Assembly: GCF_011745365.1 (NCBI RefSeq)
Contig: NW_024468913.1
Location: 2,790,001 to 2,854,000, forward strand
DNA length: 64,000 nucleotides
Direction: 5' to 3'
DNA from: Cryphonectria parasitica EP155
Lineage: Eukaryota; Ascomycota; Sordariomycetes; Diaporthales; Cryphonectriaceae
Part shown: in pieces, positions 1 through 11,634 of the stretch
How the letters are laid out: every line of letters starts with the position of its first letter
Position numbering within the stretch: position 1 is the stretch's first letter
Program-made: the position numbers and the translations under genes
The notes under the pieces: model-generated
The model's database searches: none
Seen by the model: only the letters and a program-made list of their open reading frames with translations
What the model was told of the DNA's origin: nothing

Positions 1-1492
1 TGAAGTACAGGAAACACGCGATAAAGGCCGTCACCAGCGCGAACACGTTGCCCGTCACCTGGAGGCTCTTCATGGCCGTGACCTGGGTGATGCTAGACGA
101 CGAGTATTGGCCCTGTTACGAAGGAAAATGTCAGCCTCAATTCTCCCCACTATTAGCTCGCGCCATAGCAACAGACAAAACTTACGTAAAATCCGTAGAC
201 AAAGGCTCCGAAGAAGATGTAGACAATGCAGATGAAAGACTGGGCGGCGAGCATGCCCTTCCAGAAATCCCAAGGGTGACGCATCTCGGCGAGGAAGGCG
301 ACGAAGAGGAGGGCACCACCGTACGAGTACACCATGGAGTTGATACCAGACATGGTGGCAGCCGTTCCGTAGGCGGACATCTGGTAGGCATCAGGAGGGG
401 GGCCGGCAAAGGTCTTGACGGGCATGACAGTGTTGATGAGCGTCGAGTTGAAGATGAACTGGTAGTCGATGCCGTAGTTGGCCGCGGCAACCATGACGAT
501 GAGGAAGGAGACAATGTTCATCCAGACGGACGCGTTGCAGAGCCATCCCAGGCGCTGCAGACTGCGGATCGATCCCAAGACGATGCCAAGAATCATGGTG
601 ATGATCATGCACACCATGTAGCAGATGTTGGGGTTGAGCTGGGCAATAATCTGTGCATTACCGACAATAATGACAGCGACGGTCATGAACATCTGAAGGG
701 CCTGGAACACGTTGATGAAGTGGCGCCAGAAAGGACCAAAGACACGGAAGTATGTATCACCAAACGAGGCCATGGGGTAGTGCAGCGAGTCGAGACCGAG
801 GAAGACCCTCCAGATCATCCAGCCCGAAGCGGCAGCCGCGAGACCGAAGAGAACGTACATGCTCACGCCGAGACCCCAGCCGACGTTGGCGAAGACGTAA
901 GGGGTGCTGCCCCAGCCGAGAATGTCGGTGGTGATGAGGTAGAAGATGGTACCCCAGCTGGCGGTGCGCATGGCGCGGACAGGAGTCTTCCAGTCGTCAT
1001 CCGCGACGACGCTCGAGCTGCTGGGGCTGACATCGCCGCCGTTCTTCTCGTCACCAACGGTGTTGGCGACGACGCCATTGCCTGTGCCCTCCTCCCTGGC
1101 GAGCTTTGCGGCCCGCTCCTCCCGCTCCTGGTGGACACCCTTGGAGAAACGACCCTTGATGAGCTTGGTGAAGCTCATGGGGCCGCGCTCCTCGATGTAC
1201 CTCTTGTTCTCCTCGTGCTCTGCGGCACGCTGGAGCTCCGCATAGTACCTAGAGAAAGGGGGGGGGAAAAGAGACAAGGTCAACCTCAGGCCAGCAACAC
1301 TCGAGTCACCACCACATACGAAGAAGTGGCACATATATATACTTACTGGTATTCCTCAAAGGTCACCGTGGGATCAACACGGGCCTTGAGGCCAAAGACG
1401 CGCCCGCCAGTGGCCTCGACCTTGTGCGGCAACTCCACATTCAGAGATGCCCGAGGGTCAGCCACGGGCTCGATTATAGTACCGACGGCCAT
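1..1492 (-). CDS. Amino-acid permease of the Aa_trans family (Mtr-like), 3' end cut by the window
   Basis: A plasma-membrane permease for neutral or aromatic amino acids is the best call. The spliced reading is complement(join(<1..112, 186..1248, 1347..1492)), about 440 codons. It starts at the ATG of MAVGTIIEP at 1492. A hydrophilic N-terminus of about 130 residues is followed by many hydrophobic segments, beginning near WGTIFYLITTDILGWG, with later stretches such as MTVAVIIVGNAQIIAQLNP and VSFLIVMVAAANYGIDY. Both introns are clean: GTAAGT..CTAG (1249-1346, containing a run of nine G on the coding strand) and GTAAGT..AACAG (113-185). Order and wording match the PF01490 fungal permeases related to Neurospora Mtr, which are about 470-500 residues, so the last one or two membrane spans lie outside the window. 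Substrate specificity is inference. Confidence 0.88.
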
Positions 1493-4454
1493 TGTTGCTG
1501 TGCTCTTTCTCTCTATCTCTTTCCTGTCGCAGGATGGTATCAAAGACCAAGAGTTTGACTACACTTGCTTGTCAGGCAAGGAGTGAAAGAGGGAAGGAGG
1601 GGTGATGAAGAAAAGGGGGATGAAGGGAAGGAGGGGGGACGGAGGAGGAAAGAGGGGAGGGGCAATGGGACGTCGATCAGACATGTCCTGGCGAGGGCCT
1701 CAAGGTCTACTTGTACTGCAGAGAAGAATGGTCTCGGACGTCGCATTGCATGCCGCGCAAACCTTCAACAGCAGGGCGAGGCAGGACCACGTCCCAGGTC
1801 CCTTAGTAGGGTGGCAGGGTGGCAGGGTGGGCATGCTTGCAAGTCTGGGAGGGCAACCGCAACCTAGGATATCAGCGGGCCAACCAGGTGAATGGACAGG
1901 GGGGTGGACAGGGGGGAAGGTTGCGCCGAAGGCTTCGAGAACGTTGTCTTGGAGGTCTTATCAGTATCCCCGTCCCGTCCTCGGTGGACCACCTGCCATT
2001 CTTGGACATAAACCGCAGGCCTCGGCCCACCACTTCCGTCTTCCCAAGGACAGGCTGCCCATGGCTGCATGCATGCGTCGAGGGATCCTTGTCTGCCTGT
2101 GTGTCTCTCTGTCTGTCTCCCTGCCTGTCTCCTTCTCCCATCTTTGTTTCTTCTTCACTGGACGGGTCTGCACAAAGAAGGAGGAGGAGGAAGACGAAAA
2201 AGAGAGGCCATACCACCATCACGTTACCACCATGGCTCAGTCATTACTCAGTTTTGTACCATCTAATACAGTATCGCAATGCCTTCTGTTGGGGGAGGGA
2301 TCATTCATGATGATGATCACCTGCTTGAGCTAGACTTTGCGCTGGTAGGTAAGAAGAAGGACGCCACATACGCGCACCGTCTACGGCAGGTGATTGATTT
2401 GGAAATGCCCACACACACAGATGCACACGCACACACACCTCCCTTCACGATTCCTTCTAGAAGCTCACACAACCAACATTGACTGACTGCAGTGCCAAGA
2501 GACGCACCTCCCGCAGGATTCTTTCTCCTTTCGTAATCCTGTACCAAATAGCCCCCGTAGCCCGACCTATAGTATTATCGCGTTATTACCACTGCCTAGG
2601 GACTGAAAGTGGCGATCGTGGCTGTAGGCAAAAGGCTTGTTCATCGCCTGGCGGCGGGTAGATAGGCCAAGCTTTAGACTTGGCGGACTTGGCCTGCACC
2701 CGTCGTACCGAAGGGTGGAGCCCACACGACGTGGATGGCGTCGATCAGACTAGAGAGAGAAAGAGAGGGATTAAAGACGGAACAGAGAGAAACAGATGCA
2801 CGCAGGAGGATTTCTGTCGGCCCTTCATTCCTATCATGAGACAAACAGGACGAAGTCTTATCGCAAAACATCCACCCAGTCCCAATCCGATGCCTGGGTA
2901 CTGTAAACTGGGGACGTATGTTTCGACCGATCTGAGCCGCTAGGACCTAAGGAGAATGAATGTCAGCCAGGAGGGAGCTGTCGTCGTCCAGATCGTCATC
3001 TCCTCCCCCCCCCCCCCTCGTCTCAGTCTCAGCAAATTTAGGTTATCACACTTATCAACAAGCGAGGTGGCGTTTGTCCACTAAGAGACGAGGGACCTGC
3101 TCCTTGTCGTCCTTCAGCCCGATATGTGGCCACCCTCCCATGCCTCCGTCATCTCGCCTGCTGTCGAATAGTGATAGTCGTCGCAGGAGCCAGAGCGAAC
3201 ACGAATGTACGCCGGGGCGGACATTGAGTACTAGGAGAAGGATTCAGGCGTCTTTCGCAATGCTCCTCGTCTCCTCATTGGCACATATACCCAGCAAGCG
3301 TAATACACACGCGCATGGGCACTGACTATGTATGCATCATCCATGCAATGCATCAATCAGGCAATGCACATTGCATGAGCGTGCCTCCCCTGCTGTGCCA
3401 AGGATGGCGGATGGCAACCCTCGCTCCCCTCCCCCGGATTACCTGCCTGCTGGATCGCCACGATCGAAAAGCCGCTGCCATCAAAGGTGGCGGAAGACCT
3501 TGGGGTCTTTTTGTCTCCCCAGCTGGGGTTTGGTGCTGCTGATCTGACGACGATCTCCAGGCGGAACGAGAGTCCAGTACTAGCAGAAGCCTAGGCCCTC
3601 AAGTGTGGCTAGGCACACCATACAAAGGAGAGAAAGTCCACACATCAAAAAAGACACGGCCGGACCCCGGGGCCTCCGAGCGGCAAACAGTATAGGGCTC
3701 TCTAAATTCGACCCTTTCGGAGGAATTGCCATCTGGGGCCAGCGTCCAGAGCCAATGGGTGGGTTCGACAAGCAAAAGCTGACCACCACACCACACCAGA
3801 CAGACAGAGACAGACCAGAACGAGACAAGGCCGGGGGGAGGGATGGTGCAACATTCTTTCGTGCCTCAAACGGTCCCCTGGGGCCCTGGGGCTGGGGGAG
3901 CTTCCCATATGGGAAGCTGATAGGCCAGCTGACCAGGAAGGGGGGATTCCCAGCTGTCTGGGTTCATTTTCTCGTCGGTCGGTGCAGCAGTCGCGGAAAT
4001 AAACCATGGTCAACTTCCGACATCCTCGTGTGCAATTTTGTGCGTTTTTGGCGCACTTGTCTCGCCTCCTCCTTCTCCTCCTTCGTCTTTCGCCCTCCCC
4101 GCACACCCAAGAAGCCCAGCCCAACCACAAGTCACGCGAGGCCTCGCTTGATCAGGCGGAGACGAGGAGGAGCAGCAAGAGTAAGAGGAGGCCTTGGTGC
4201 GGCCCGATTAGCGGCACCACTTACTCAGCAAGGTTTGAAATGATCGAGTCAGGGAGCTACAAGAAGAGATTGTTGAGCGCACAGCCTGTCTGGGGATTTT
4301 GATGTTTCGTTGGCCCATCTTGCCAGCTGAAATTTATTTGACAATTAAATTCTCGTGGGGGAATGGATATGCCGATCTTACCGAGCAAGAACGAACCGTG
4401 GAGACGACGACAGGGTCCTATGCAGAGAGGGGAGACGAGACAGAAACAAGGGAA

Positions 4455-4478
4455 GGGGCGGGGGCGGGGGCGGGGGGG
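4455..4478 (+). other. Putative G-quadruplex sequence
   Basis: Four G tracts of 4, 5, 5 and 7 bases are separated by single C bases, which fits the canonical intramolecular G4 pattern with one-base loops. It lies in the non-coding 1.5-6.5 kb spacer. Folding is inference. Confidence 0.6.
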
Positions 4479-5678
4479 AGGTGAGGGGCGGACGGGTCAT
4501 TCTTTCCATTGACTACTGGGAATGCGTTACCATTACAGCATCTGTGTGTCGTTGGAGACGGAGGCATCCGAGGGCTAAAGCAATGGCCACCAGTACCACT
4601 ATCGACAACCTCGGCAGCTCCCGAGCAATGAAGACGAAGAGAGAGAGGAGAATAAAAGAAGAAGAAAAAAGACGCCGTCTCAGATCAGTGTACAAGGGTC
4701 ACCCCAGAGATTTTAGATGGGGTCATTAGGATGTTGACTTCCACTGCACCTTTCATCTAGTTGTTTTAGGCTATTACTTCCCACTCTCCATACATACTAT
4801 TGTAGCGCTAGTATGAACCACTTAAGTAAGGTACGAAAGCATGGAGTTGCTACGTTACCACGGCACACGTCCGGGTAACGGCATAAATTGGATCATTAGT
4901 ACCGCCGGTGGGATCACCACCAAAGTCTTACACTTTTCTGCTACTAGTAGTTGATGACAAGAAAAGGAAATCGACCGGGCTATCTCCGTCTCAGCATGGT
5001 TTCAGGGAATAAGCTGGATAGCAACCCGTTCTGTCCATCGTTATCTCGCCCTATCACCTGATCCATTATCATGAGAGTTATCATGAGAGTGAGCATCAGC
5101 ACTTCTTCCTCCTTGTCCTCCTGCTCCTGCTCCCCCTGGGCCAGGTAGCGAGAGCCGCTCGGCTTCTTCCAACCGACGGATAACAAACTGTTGCTGCCAC
5201 CCAGGCCGACAAAGTCGTGTCCTGAGTGGAGTCCGATCAATCATGGCAAGCAGCAGCCATGCAGTCAATTTTTATCCCAACGCCCACAAAAAAAAAAAAA
5301 AAGCTTCACCATAGGTACTTACTACCATATGTAGTTCTAGTATGTAGGGCGGGTTACCATCACACACCACACTGAAACTGGAAACATCCCTAGTAAATAT
5401 TGTGTAATAGAAAACACTCCCCCGCATGCACTGATGTTTCGTACAACACGAGACCTTGTTAGACATCGCGGGGATGGTGTAGGGGTCCTCACCACAAATC
5501 CGGGAGATGAGCATGAACTCGGAGACTCCCATTGGTGCTCTTCTCGCGGGGTTGACAGGTTGATCACTGTCATAAATTAAAAATGATAATAAAGATACTT
5601 ACGAGATGCAGAGCGGGACCGTGGCAGGTAATGAACGTGGTAGGATAATCCCAGCATTCCCACAAGACCCAAGAGGGC

Positions 5679-5705
5679 AAAAAAAAAAAAAAAAAAAAAA
5701 AAAAA
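5679..5705 (+). repeat. Poly-A run of 27
   Basis: An uninterrupted run of 27 A in the non-coding spacer. No target-site duplication or retroposon body is obvious next to it. A shorter run of 15 A lies at 5288-5302. Confidence 0.9.
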
Positions 5706-6543
5706 CCAACCAGAAAGAAAGGAAACTGATGTGGCAGGTCGGGGCACCAATCAAACCATTGTGATTCTCGTTCCAAGAACACCCTCGCCTCGGACCCCAT
5801 GCTTCACACACGCACACATGAGACCACCTCAGACGTCCAAAGGCTACCGTCACAATCTTGATTTGATCCCATCATGTCGACCTGTTTCCACATTGCAGGA
5901 TGGCCACGTGGATATTTGATGGCTGCCCCTTGCAGTAGAAGGCCTGCAAGAGCGGGATGTGATGCTGCGATGGGTGACTAGGTTACTGCTGCCCAGCCTT
6001 TGGTCCAGATATGATTTTTATTTGTACGTACAAGTATGTATGCGTATGTATAAACTGTACTTGAACATTCCCCCGTGAAGACCTTGGTAAACACGAGGGG
6101 CAAAAAGACTCTTGATGCCTCTCTATCCGTCTAATGCGTTGCCTATATGCTTTTTTCTTTCTTTCTCCTTTTACCCTTGCTTTCTTTTTCTGTGTTCACA
6201 AGAACGCCGCTTAATGCAACGGACTGTATTGAAAGTCGTCTAAGCCAGCCCAGGCCAGCCCAATGCCATCATATCGCCTGGAGTGAATGAGCCGGCCCGT
6301 CCACTCGCGGAGCCGCAGGAGGCATCCTCGGCCCTTCGGCTCACCATCACCCTTCACCTCACCTACGTCGCCGTCGCCGTCGTCTTCGTCTTCGTCCTCA
6401 TATGTATAAGTTCCAATCATCAAACACGTCTCGCTGTCAGGGCTGTCCGCCCCAGTCCCACCATTGTCGCCAATCCCATGTCCTTGAGCGCGGCTCCTCC
6501 ACCTCCTTTCTATTCCGCCGGCGCGAAGCGCGGTCCGGCTCTG

Positions 6544-8487
6544 CTACAGCCCGTCGCGCTCGATCTCGTAAAACAGGAGGTACACCTCGCGCTGCATGCC
6601 CAGCAGCTCCCGCGTGCTGGCCTCCTTGATCTTGTCGTCGCTGATGCGCCACCACTTGTCGTGCACCTTGCGCCTCCTGGCCGACGGCTTGCCTGTCGTG
6701 CCGTTCTGGCTGCCGCTGTTGCTGCCGTGCCGGGACGGGGACATCTTGGACAGCGTCGACTTGGCCGACGCTGCTATCGACCGGATGCTGTTGCTGTCTG
6801 AATCCTTCTCCTTGCTGGGCGTGGCGGTGCGGTCGCGTCTCACCGCACCGCCGCCGCCGCCGCCGCCGCCGCCGTTTAGGGCAGGAGAGCCGCGACGGCT
6901 GGAGCTCTCCTGGAGTGTCGTGTCCAGCGATGGCGTGGAGGTGGACGCTGGTGACAGCATGGACGGCGTTGCGGTGAAGGGCGTTGCGTCGCCCGAGAAC
7001 TGTGCGGTGGGTTGTATCTGTGGTGTGGACTGTGGGCTTGCCGTCTTGCTGTAGACGCCCGACGGCTGGAAGGTGGTGGGGTTGGAATAAGGAGGGTAGA
7101 CGTTCTGTCTCCTGAACGACTCGTAGTGGCCGCTCTGGTGACCCCCCTTGTGGGCGACGACGCCGAGCAGCTTGTAGTTCCTCCGCAGCAGCAGGCCCCC
7201 CAGCGGCAGCCTCTCGGGAAACGCGACCTTGGCCGAGTTCTTGAGCGCCTGTCCTGCGTAGATGGACCGGCTCAGATGGATGGCTAATATCTTGGGGAAG
7301 CGTGTGACCCTGGTGTGTCTTGCGATCTTGCGCCTCGGCGCGTGCTTGCTGTCGGGCAGGGGGACGTCCTCTGGGGGTGACTCCGGGTCCGTCTCGATCG
7401 CGTGTTGTAGTTTCTCTAGCGACGTCTGCGCGTGCACCTTGGCTTCCTCTGACGTCGACCTCGCCAGCTGGGCCTTGAAGATCTCCTGTGCGTGCACCAG
7501 CCTGCACTTCTCGCACTTGTAGTCGTCAATGTGCTCCGTCTTGAACATGCCGTCGAAGCACGCGTTCAGCGTGGTGGATGTCGCGCCGATAGGGACCGAC
7601 AGCGTCAGGGTGCAGAATCGTGACCTGCTCGGCCTGGGCTTGAAGCCACAGCTCAGGCACTCGATCTGTGATTCCGTGACGCCCTCCATGGGAAAGCCGT
7701 CTTCTTCTTCTTCCTCGTTGTTGGGGGTGACGACCGTTGTCTTCGTGGTCTCGTGGTTTCTGTCGTGATTTTGGACTGCCAGCGCTGCTAGCCTCTCCTT
7801 CACAGCATCTTCATTGTCATCGTTGTCGTTGCCGTCGCCGTCATCGCCCGCTCTCTCCTGATTGGCCCTCCACTCGGCATACTTGCGTGCCCTATGGCCC
7901 GCATGGTACTCGTCGCAAAGCCTCTCGACAACGATCTGCAGGAACTCCTGGGCATCGTGCTGCTGCCTGCTAATGTTCTGCTTGAAGGCGCCCTCCAGCA
8001 CGGCGACGAACGGCGCGGCGGTGATTGTCTTCTTGTAGATAGGCCTCTCGTTCAGCTGGTCGAGCATCTCCTTCAGGCCCTGTGTGACAAGTCCCCTCTG
8101 CTGGCCGGCGATGAGGCCCTTCTTCACGGGTGCGGTCCTCGCGCCCTCGCCGTCCTCCTTCCAGTCTTCGGGCACAGTGACCGTGTAGGCCGACCAGTCT
8201 CCGACACTCCGCCTGTGCATCTCCCGTATCAGGTACACGCGTAGGTCGCCCAGCCCGGCGAGGGCCTGCAGGATGGAGTTGATGAAGCAGTCGTTGGCCG
8301 GGTTGACGAGCCCGACGACACCTTTCCTGCGGCTGCTGCCGCCCTTCAAGAAACTGGCTCCTGGGGTAGAAGGGCCGGGCGGGTCATTATCGAGGAAGTA
8401 AGTGGGAGCGAAGACGTAGATCAGCGTCGCGGCGGCCAGAGAGGCCCCGGCCGCGTAGGCGGCGACGGTGAGGGGCTTCTCCGGCAT
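6544..8487 (-). CDS. Ubiquitin-specific protease (USP/UBP), membrane-anchored, Ubp16-like
   Basis: A single-exon cysteine protease of 647 residues that removes ubiquitin from proteins. The start is the ATG at 8487 (MPEKPLTVAAYAAG). Residues about 8-30 form a hydrophobic anchor, as in yeast Ubp16 of the mitochondrial outer membrane; location is inference. The Cys box is NPANDCFINSILQAL with Cys67. A zinc-ribbon pair CLSC..CEKC lies near residues 280-330. The His box is GHQSGHYESF with His454. The closing box WWRISDD follows only at about 612-618, after a Ser/Thr/Gly-rich insertion that includes nine glycines in a row coded by a CCG-type repeat (about 6848-6875). All expected catalytic boxes are present, so the enzyme should be active. 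Closest named relative is uncertain, the USP fold is not. Confidence 0.92.
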   Translation of the reverse strand: MPEKPLTVAAYAAGASLAAATLIYVFAPTYFLDNDPPGPSTPGASFLKGGSSRRKGVVGLVNPANDCFINSILQALAGLGDLRVYLIREMHRRSVGDWSAYTVTVPEDWKEDGEGARTAPVKKGLIAGQQRGLVTQGLKEMLDQLNERPIYKKTITAAPFVAVLEGAFKQNISRQQHDAQEFLQIVVERLCDEYHAGHRARKYAEWRANQERAGDDGDGNDNDDNEDAVKERLAALAVQNHDRNHETTKTTVVTPNNEEEEEDGFPMEGVTESQIECLSCGFKPRPSRSRFCTLTLSVPIGATSTTLNACFDGMFKTEHIDDYKCEKCRLVHAQEIFKAQLARSTSEEAKVHAQTSLEKLQHAIETDPESPPEDVPLPDSKHAPRRKIARHTRVTRFPKILAIHLSRSIYAGQALKNSAKVAFPERLPLGGLLLRRNYKLLGVVAHKGGHQSGHYESFRRQNVYPPYSNPTTFQPSGVYSKTASPQSTPQIQPTAQFSGDATPFTATPSMLSPASTSTPSLDTTLQESSSRRGSPALNGGGGGGGGGAVRRDRTATPSKEKDSDSNSIRSIAASAKSTLSKMSPSRHGSNSGSQNGTTGKPSARRRKVHDKWWRISDDKIKEASTRELLGMQREVYLLFYEIERDGL

Positions 8488-9906
8488 GGCCTCGCGGGAA
8501 AAGGTCGAGGAGAGTTCGTTCGGTCGTTCGTTCGGCAGACGATGATGTATATATGGTGGGTATGTATGTGCGTGTGTGCCTCAGGCGTTGAGTACTTGGG
8601 GCCTTGCTCGCTGGCTGGGCTTGCGCTGTCTTGTGAATCGGGGGTCCTCGTGGTTGTCAATGGTTCGCGTCGCGGCAAGAGGAGGAGGAGGGGTAGAAGA
8701 ACAAGGTTGTTCTCGCTGCGACGCGCTCTGTAGCTCTGCTATGAGGTTGCCGCTCAGCAAAGACGACAAAACCACCTTCTGCTCCTCTCACAGCAGTTTT
8801 CATGTGGGCATTGGACCGAGCGAGTCAGTCTGGAAGTGGTATGTAGGTACTAAGTTTGGAGGACAGGGGAGGTAAGCCGTAGTTGCGGGCCTGTTCGCGA
8901 GATACAAAACCCACGATGATCTTGGAAATATTGTAGGAGCAAAATTCAAGACCAAAAGCAAAAAGACTTTTCTTGTTTTTTCTTTTTTTCTTCTTCTTCC
9001 CTGTTCGTGTACATACTATGCTTGGTAAGAGATCAGCGGCCTTGTCAATTGGCACAAGCAAACGCCATTGCCGAGGATGTTTGGTGGGTGGAGCGCTCTC
9101 TAATGTTCACCATGATCCAAATACGAGTGTACTGTAGTCTAAGTGAATTAATATGCTCAGTGGATGTGTGGGGAGGAGGGGAACGATAATGCAAATGCAA
9201 TGGCACTGCACGGATCCTCAGCTGTAAGTAGTAGTGACTAATTGATCAACTCCGAATTTATTTTTCGAGACAAGAGCGGGGCCATTCGTCGGCCATTCGG
9301 TGTGTAGGTGGACCCGGGGCATCGTCCATCGTAGCATTTCATATAATTGAGTGTGGTAGTATTTCCATCAGAGATACTACATGCTGTATTAAGTTGCATA
9401 CTTGAACCCTAAAACAAGATTGGGCTGGTCAATGAGAAAACTCAAATCACCAAGCGGTAAGTCAACAAGAATATTGACATAAATAACAATTCAGACCCTT
9501 GGACACAGACATGTTGTTGTCACCTGTTGGTTGGATGTCATGTGAACACGCGAAGTGGCCTCCGTCTGCTGCGATTCCATTTTCGACCAGCAAAACGAGA
9601 GAGACAACATACGAAAATTGTACTCACAGCATATAATTCGGTGTAGCTACTATCACAGTACAGCTTTATTTTGGCCAATTGAATATTGAGATCGTTGACG
9701 GTCTACGCATAAACAAATGATGATCATGGTCACTTCATATCATTCTGATTGTCTACGTATCTACTCCCCTGTTGCTCCTGTCCCTATTTGCAGGGTTGTT
9801 GAGCGACACGATGGCCTCCCTGTCTGGCTTATGGAACATGAATGTAGAACCTCTGGTCATCAACAAACAGGGCTCTACATACACACACACAAGGCAACCG
9901 GGCTGC
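8488..9906. other. Spacer between the F-box-like gene and the USP gene
   Basis: About 1.4 kb. It contains the USP promoter (upstream of 8487) and the 3' region of the F-box-like gene. The frames seen are short, without domain. No RNA gene or repeat was recognised. Confidence 0.6.
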
Positions 9907-10965
9907 TCAGACGTATAGCTCAGAGGCCTGCGCACCCTCCTCGCCTGCAGACATATCTACCCGCCTTGGTCCGACCGGAGTCCCCTCCCAGCTCCAGAGC
10001 TCGTCCCTCAGCGCCGCCGCCTTAACCCATGCCCTACACAGCTCAGGGTGGCTCTCGTCACCGTAGAAGCTCACCGGCACATCGTATGCCACGACGTCCA
10101 CCAGGTTGCTAGGGTCGATCTGCCCCCAATTCGATTCCCCAGCCAATTGGTCCGGATGCATCATGGAGACGTTCACCAGCACGACCCGCAACGGTCTCGG
10201 GAGCTCGCCCTCGCGGTGAAGACCCAAGTAAGCTCTCTTCATACACACCTCTTCCAGAGAGTCCGCCCGCGTGAGCACAACCTGTTCCAGCGCCTCCGTG
10301 CCCCGCACCGCCTTCCAAAAGTTCTCGTCCGCGTTCACCTTGTCCAGCGCGAGCCTCTTCAACCGCGGCCAAGCCCGCCACGGCTCGGGCTCGGGGATGT
10401 CCTCATTCTCCTCTTCGCCCACTTCCATCGTGTACAGGAACAGCTCGTCGCGCAGGCTCACCAGGTCCTCGAGGGCCGTGAGCGCGAGGAAGGCCTCCCG
10501 CAGCGTCCGGCGCACGCCACCCGTGGCGTAGGTCGAACGTATGCTGTGCAGCGGCATATTAATCACCAGGCGCGTAAGCGTGGTGTGCACACGGCCGAAC
10601 AGCGTGGCAATCTTATGCACGATCGCTGCATCATTTGCGGTGCTCCGGTCGAAGGGTGCGAGGTACAGGGCCGTGATGGGCTTTAAAGATCTGGCGTCGT
10701 CGTCTTCAACACTGCTCCTGGTTCGGCCGCGGGTGGCCTCGATGCAATACAGAAGCTGGTCCAGCCGCAGTCTAGAGTTTATGTAGACGCAGTGCTTCCG
10801 TAGGTGGTTCGACGCCACAGTGTATGTTCCCCTGCAGACCCGTGTGAACGAGAGGAGGGTTTTGGTCGTTGGGTGGGACGGTTTGAGGACGCAGCGGGGG
10901 TCATCCACCAGCTTGTCGACGATGCAGAGTACGATTTCTAGAGGCAAACCTGAGACTTGAGACAT
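9907..10965 (-). CDS. F-box-like domain protein
   Basis: Single-exon protein of 352 residues, started at the ATG of MSQVSGLPLEIVLCIVDKL (10965). The N-terminal pattern LPLEIVLCIVDKLVDD, followed by LLSFTRVCRGTYTVASNHL, is the usual form of fungal F-box motifs, which bind Skp1 in SCF ubiquitin ligases. The rest is not a recognised substrate domain: it is Leu- and Arg-rich, with a short acidic stretch EVGEEENEDIPEPEP at roughly residues 200-215. The frame stays open for 32 codons upstream of the chosen ATG, but the F-box begins directly after it, which favours this start. Substrate and pathway are unknown. Confidence 0.75.
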   Translation of the reverse strand: MSQVSGLPLEIVLCIVDKLVDDPRCVLKPSHPTTKTLLSFTRVCRGTYTVASNHLRKHCVYINSRLRLDQLLYCIEATRGRTRSSVEDDDARSLKPITALYLAPFDRSTANDAAIVHKIATLFGRVHTTLTRLVINMPLHSIRSTYATGGVRRTLREAFLALTALEDLVSLRDELFLYTMEVGEEENEDIPEPEPWRAWPRLKRLALDKVNADENFWKAVRGTEALEQVVLTRADSLEEVCMKRAYLGLHREGELPRPLRVVLVNVSMMHPDQLAGESNWGQIDPSNLVDVVAYDVPVSFYGDESHPELCRAWVKAAALRDELWSWEGTPVGPRRVDMSAGEEGAQASELYV

Positions 10966-11634
10966 TTTCACCTTCTCAATCCTCAATCCTCTCTCCCTGG
11001 TAGAAAACAAAGTGTTCAGAATAACCAAGGTGTACAAGATGAGTTGATGTAAGTAAGTCAAAATCGTAAATCAAACCAAGCTTAGCCCCTCTCAGGCTTC
11101 AAATGCAGCCAGCAAGGAGCTGCTGGACAGAATACATATATGTGCATATATATATGTAGACAAATTTTGGATGCAGTGCCCATTCATGCAGTCTGCATGA
11201 GAAAATCAAGGAGAGTCTCCCCACGTTGTGACAGGCGCAATGAGCTCCATGCCTTCCCTCAGGAACTCCCTGAAGTGACAATGGAAGTGACTGTTCTCTA
11301 CTTAGTACCTGCTTCAAGTATTTGGTCTACAACCCTAACCCCACTAACTCGCTCTTTGACGATAGTCCTCCACCCTCATCACTGGTTTTTGGGTTTTTTT
11401 TAAGAGGGTATGAATAATTCTGGGAGCTCTGAGAAAAAATAAGAAGAGAAAAGAATATGACGAGAAGGGAAAAGTTGTACTGCTACGATTCACTGAGCCA
11501 TGAAGCTTTTTTATGTAAGTATTGATCGAACCTCCTTAAACTCAAGCCCCAAATCTAGATTGTCTCCACTGCAACAAAAGGTAGTGACTAAACTCTTTGA
11601 ACAAACCTCCACCTCCCCATCTTCACCATCATCC
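10966..11634. other. Spacer between F-box-like and MFS genes
   Basis: About 670 bp holding the promoter of the F-box-like gene and the 3' flank of the MFS gene. A short TA-rich stretch (about 11130-11160) is present. No gene or RNA seen. Confidence 0.55.

Larger units (their letters stand above)
1493..6543. other. Long spacer without a recognisable gene
   Basis: About 5 kb between the permease start and the stop of the ubiquitin protease. The open frames here are short, overlap on several strands and have no recognisable domain. The stretch holds short pyrimidine-rich and purine-rich tracts, a run of 13 C (3005-3017), a G-quadruplex-like block (4455-4478) and two poly-A runs (5288-5302 and 5679-5705). 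The first kilobase upstream of 1492 presumably contains the permease promoter. A non-coding transcript cannot be excluded. Confidence 0.6.

Noticed and set aside
48..1586. Open frame of 512 codons on the plus strand
   Set aside because: It is antisense to the amino-acid permease exons, starts with TTG and has no domain. The minus-strand frame with introns has clear family motifs.
4006..4302. 98-codon frame with a hydrophobic, Leu-rich start resembling a signal peptide
   Set aside because: The Leu run comes from a simple CTC/CTT tract. The rest has no protein-like pattern and there is no promoter-like context.
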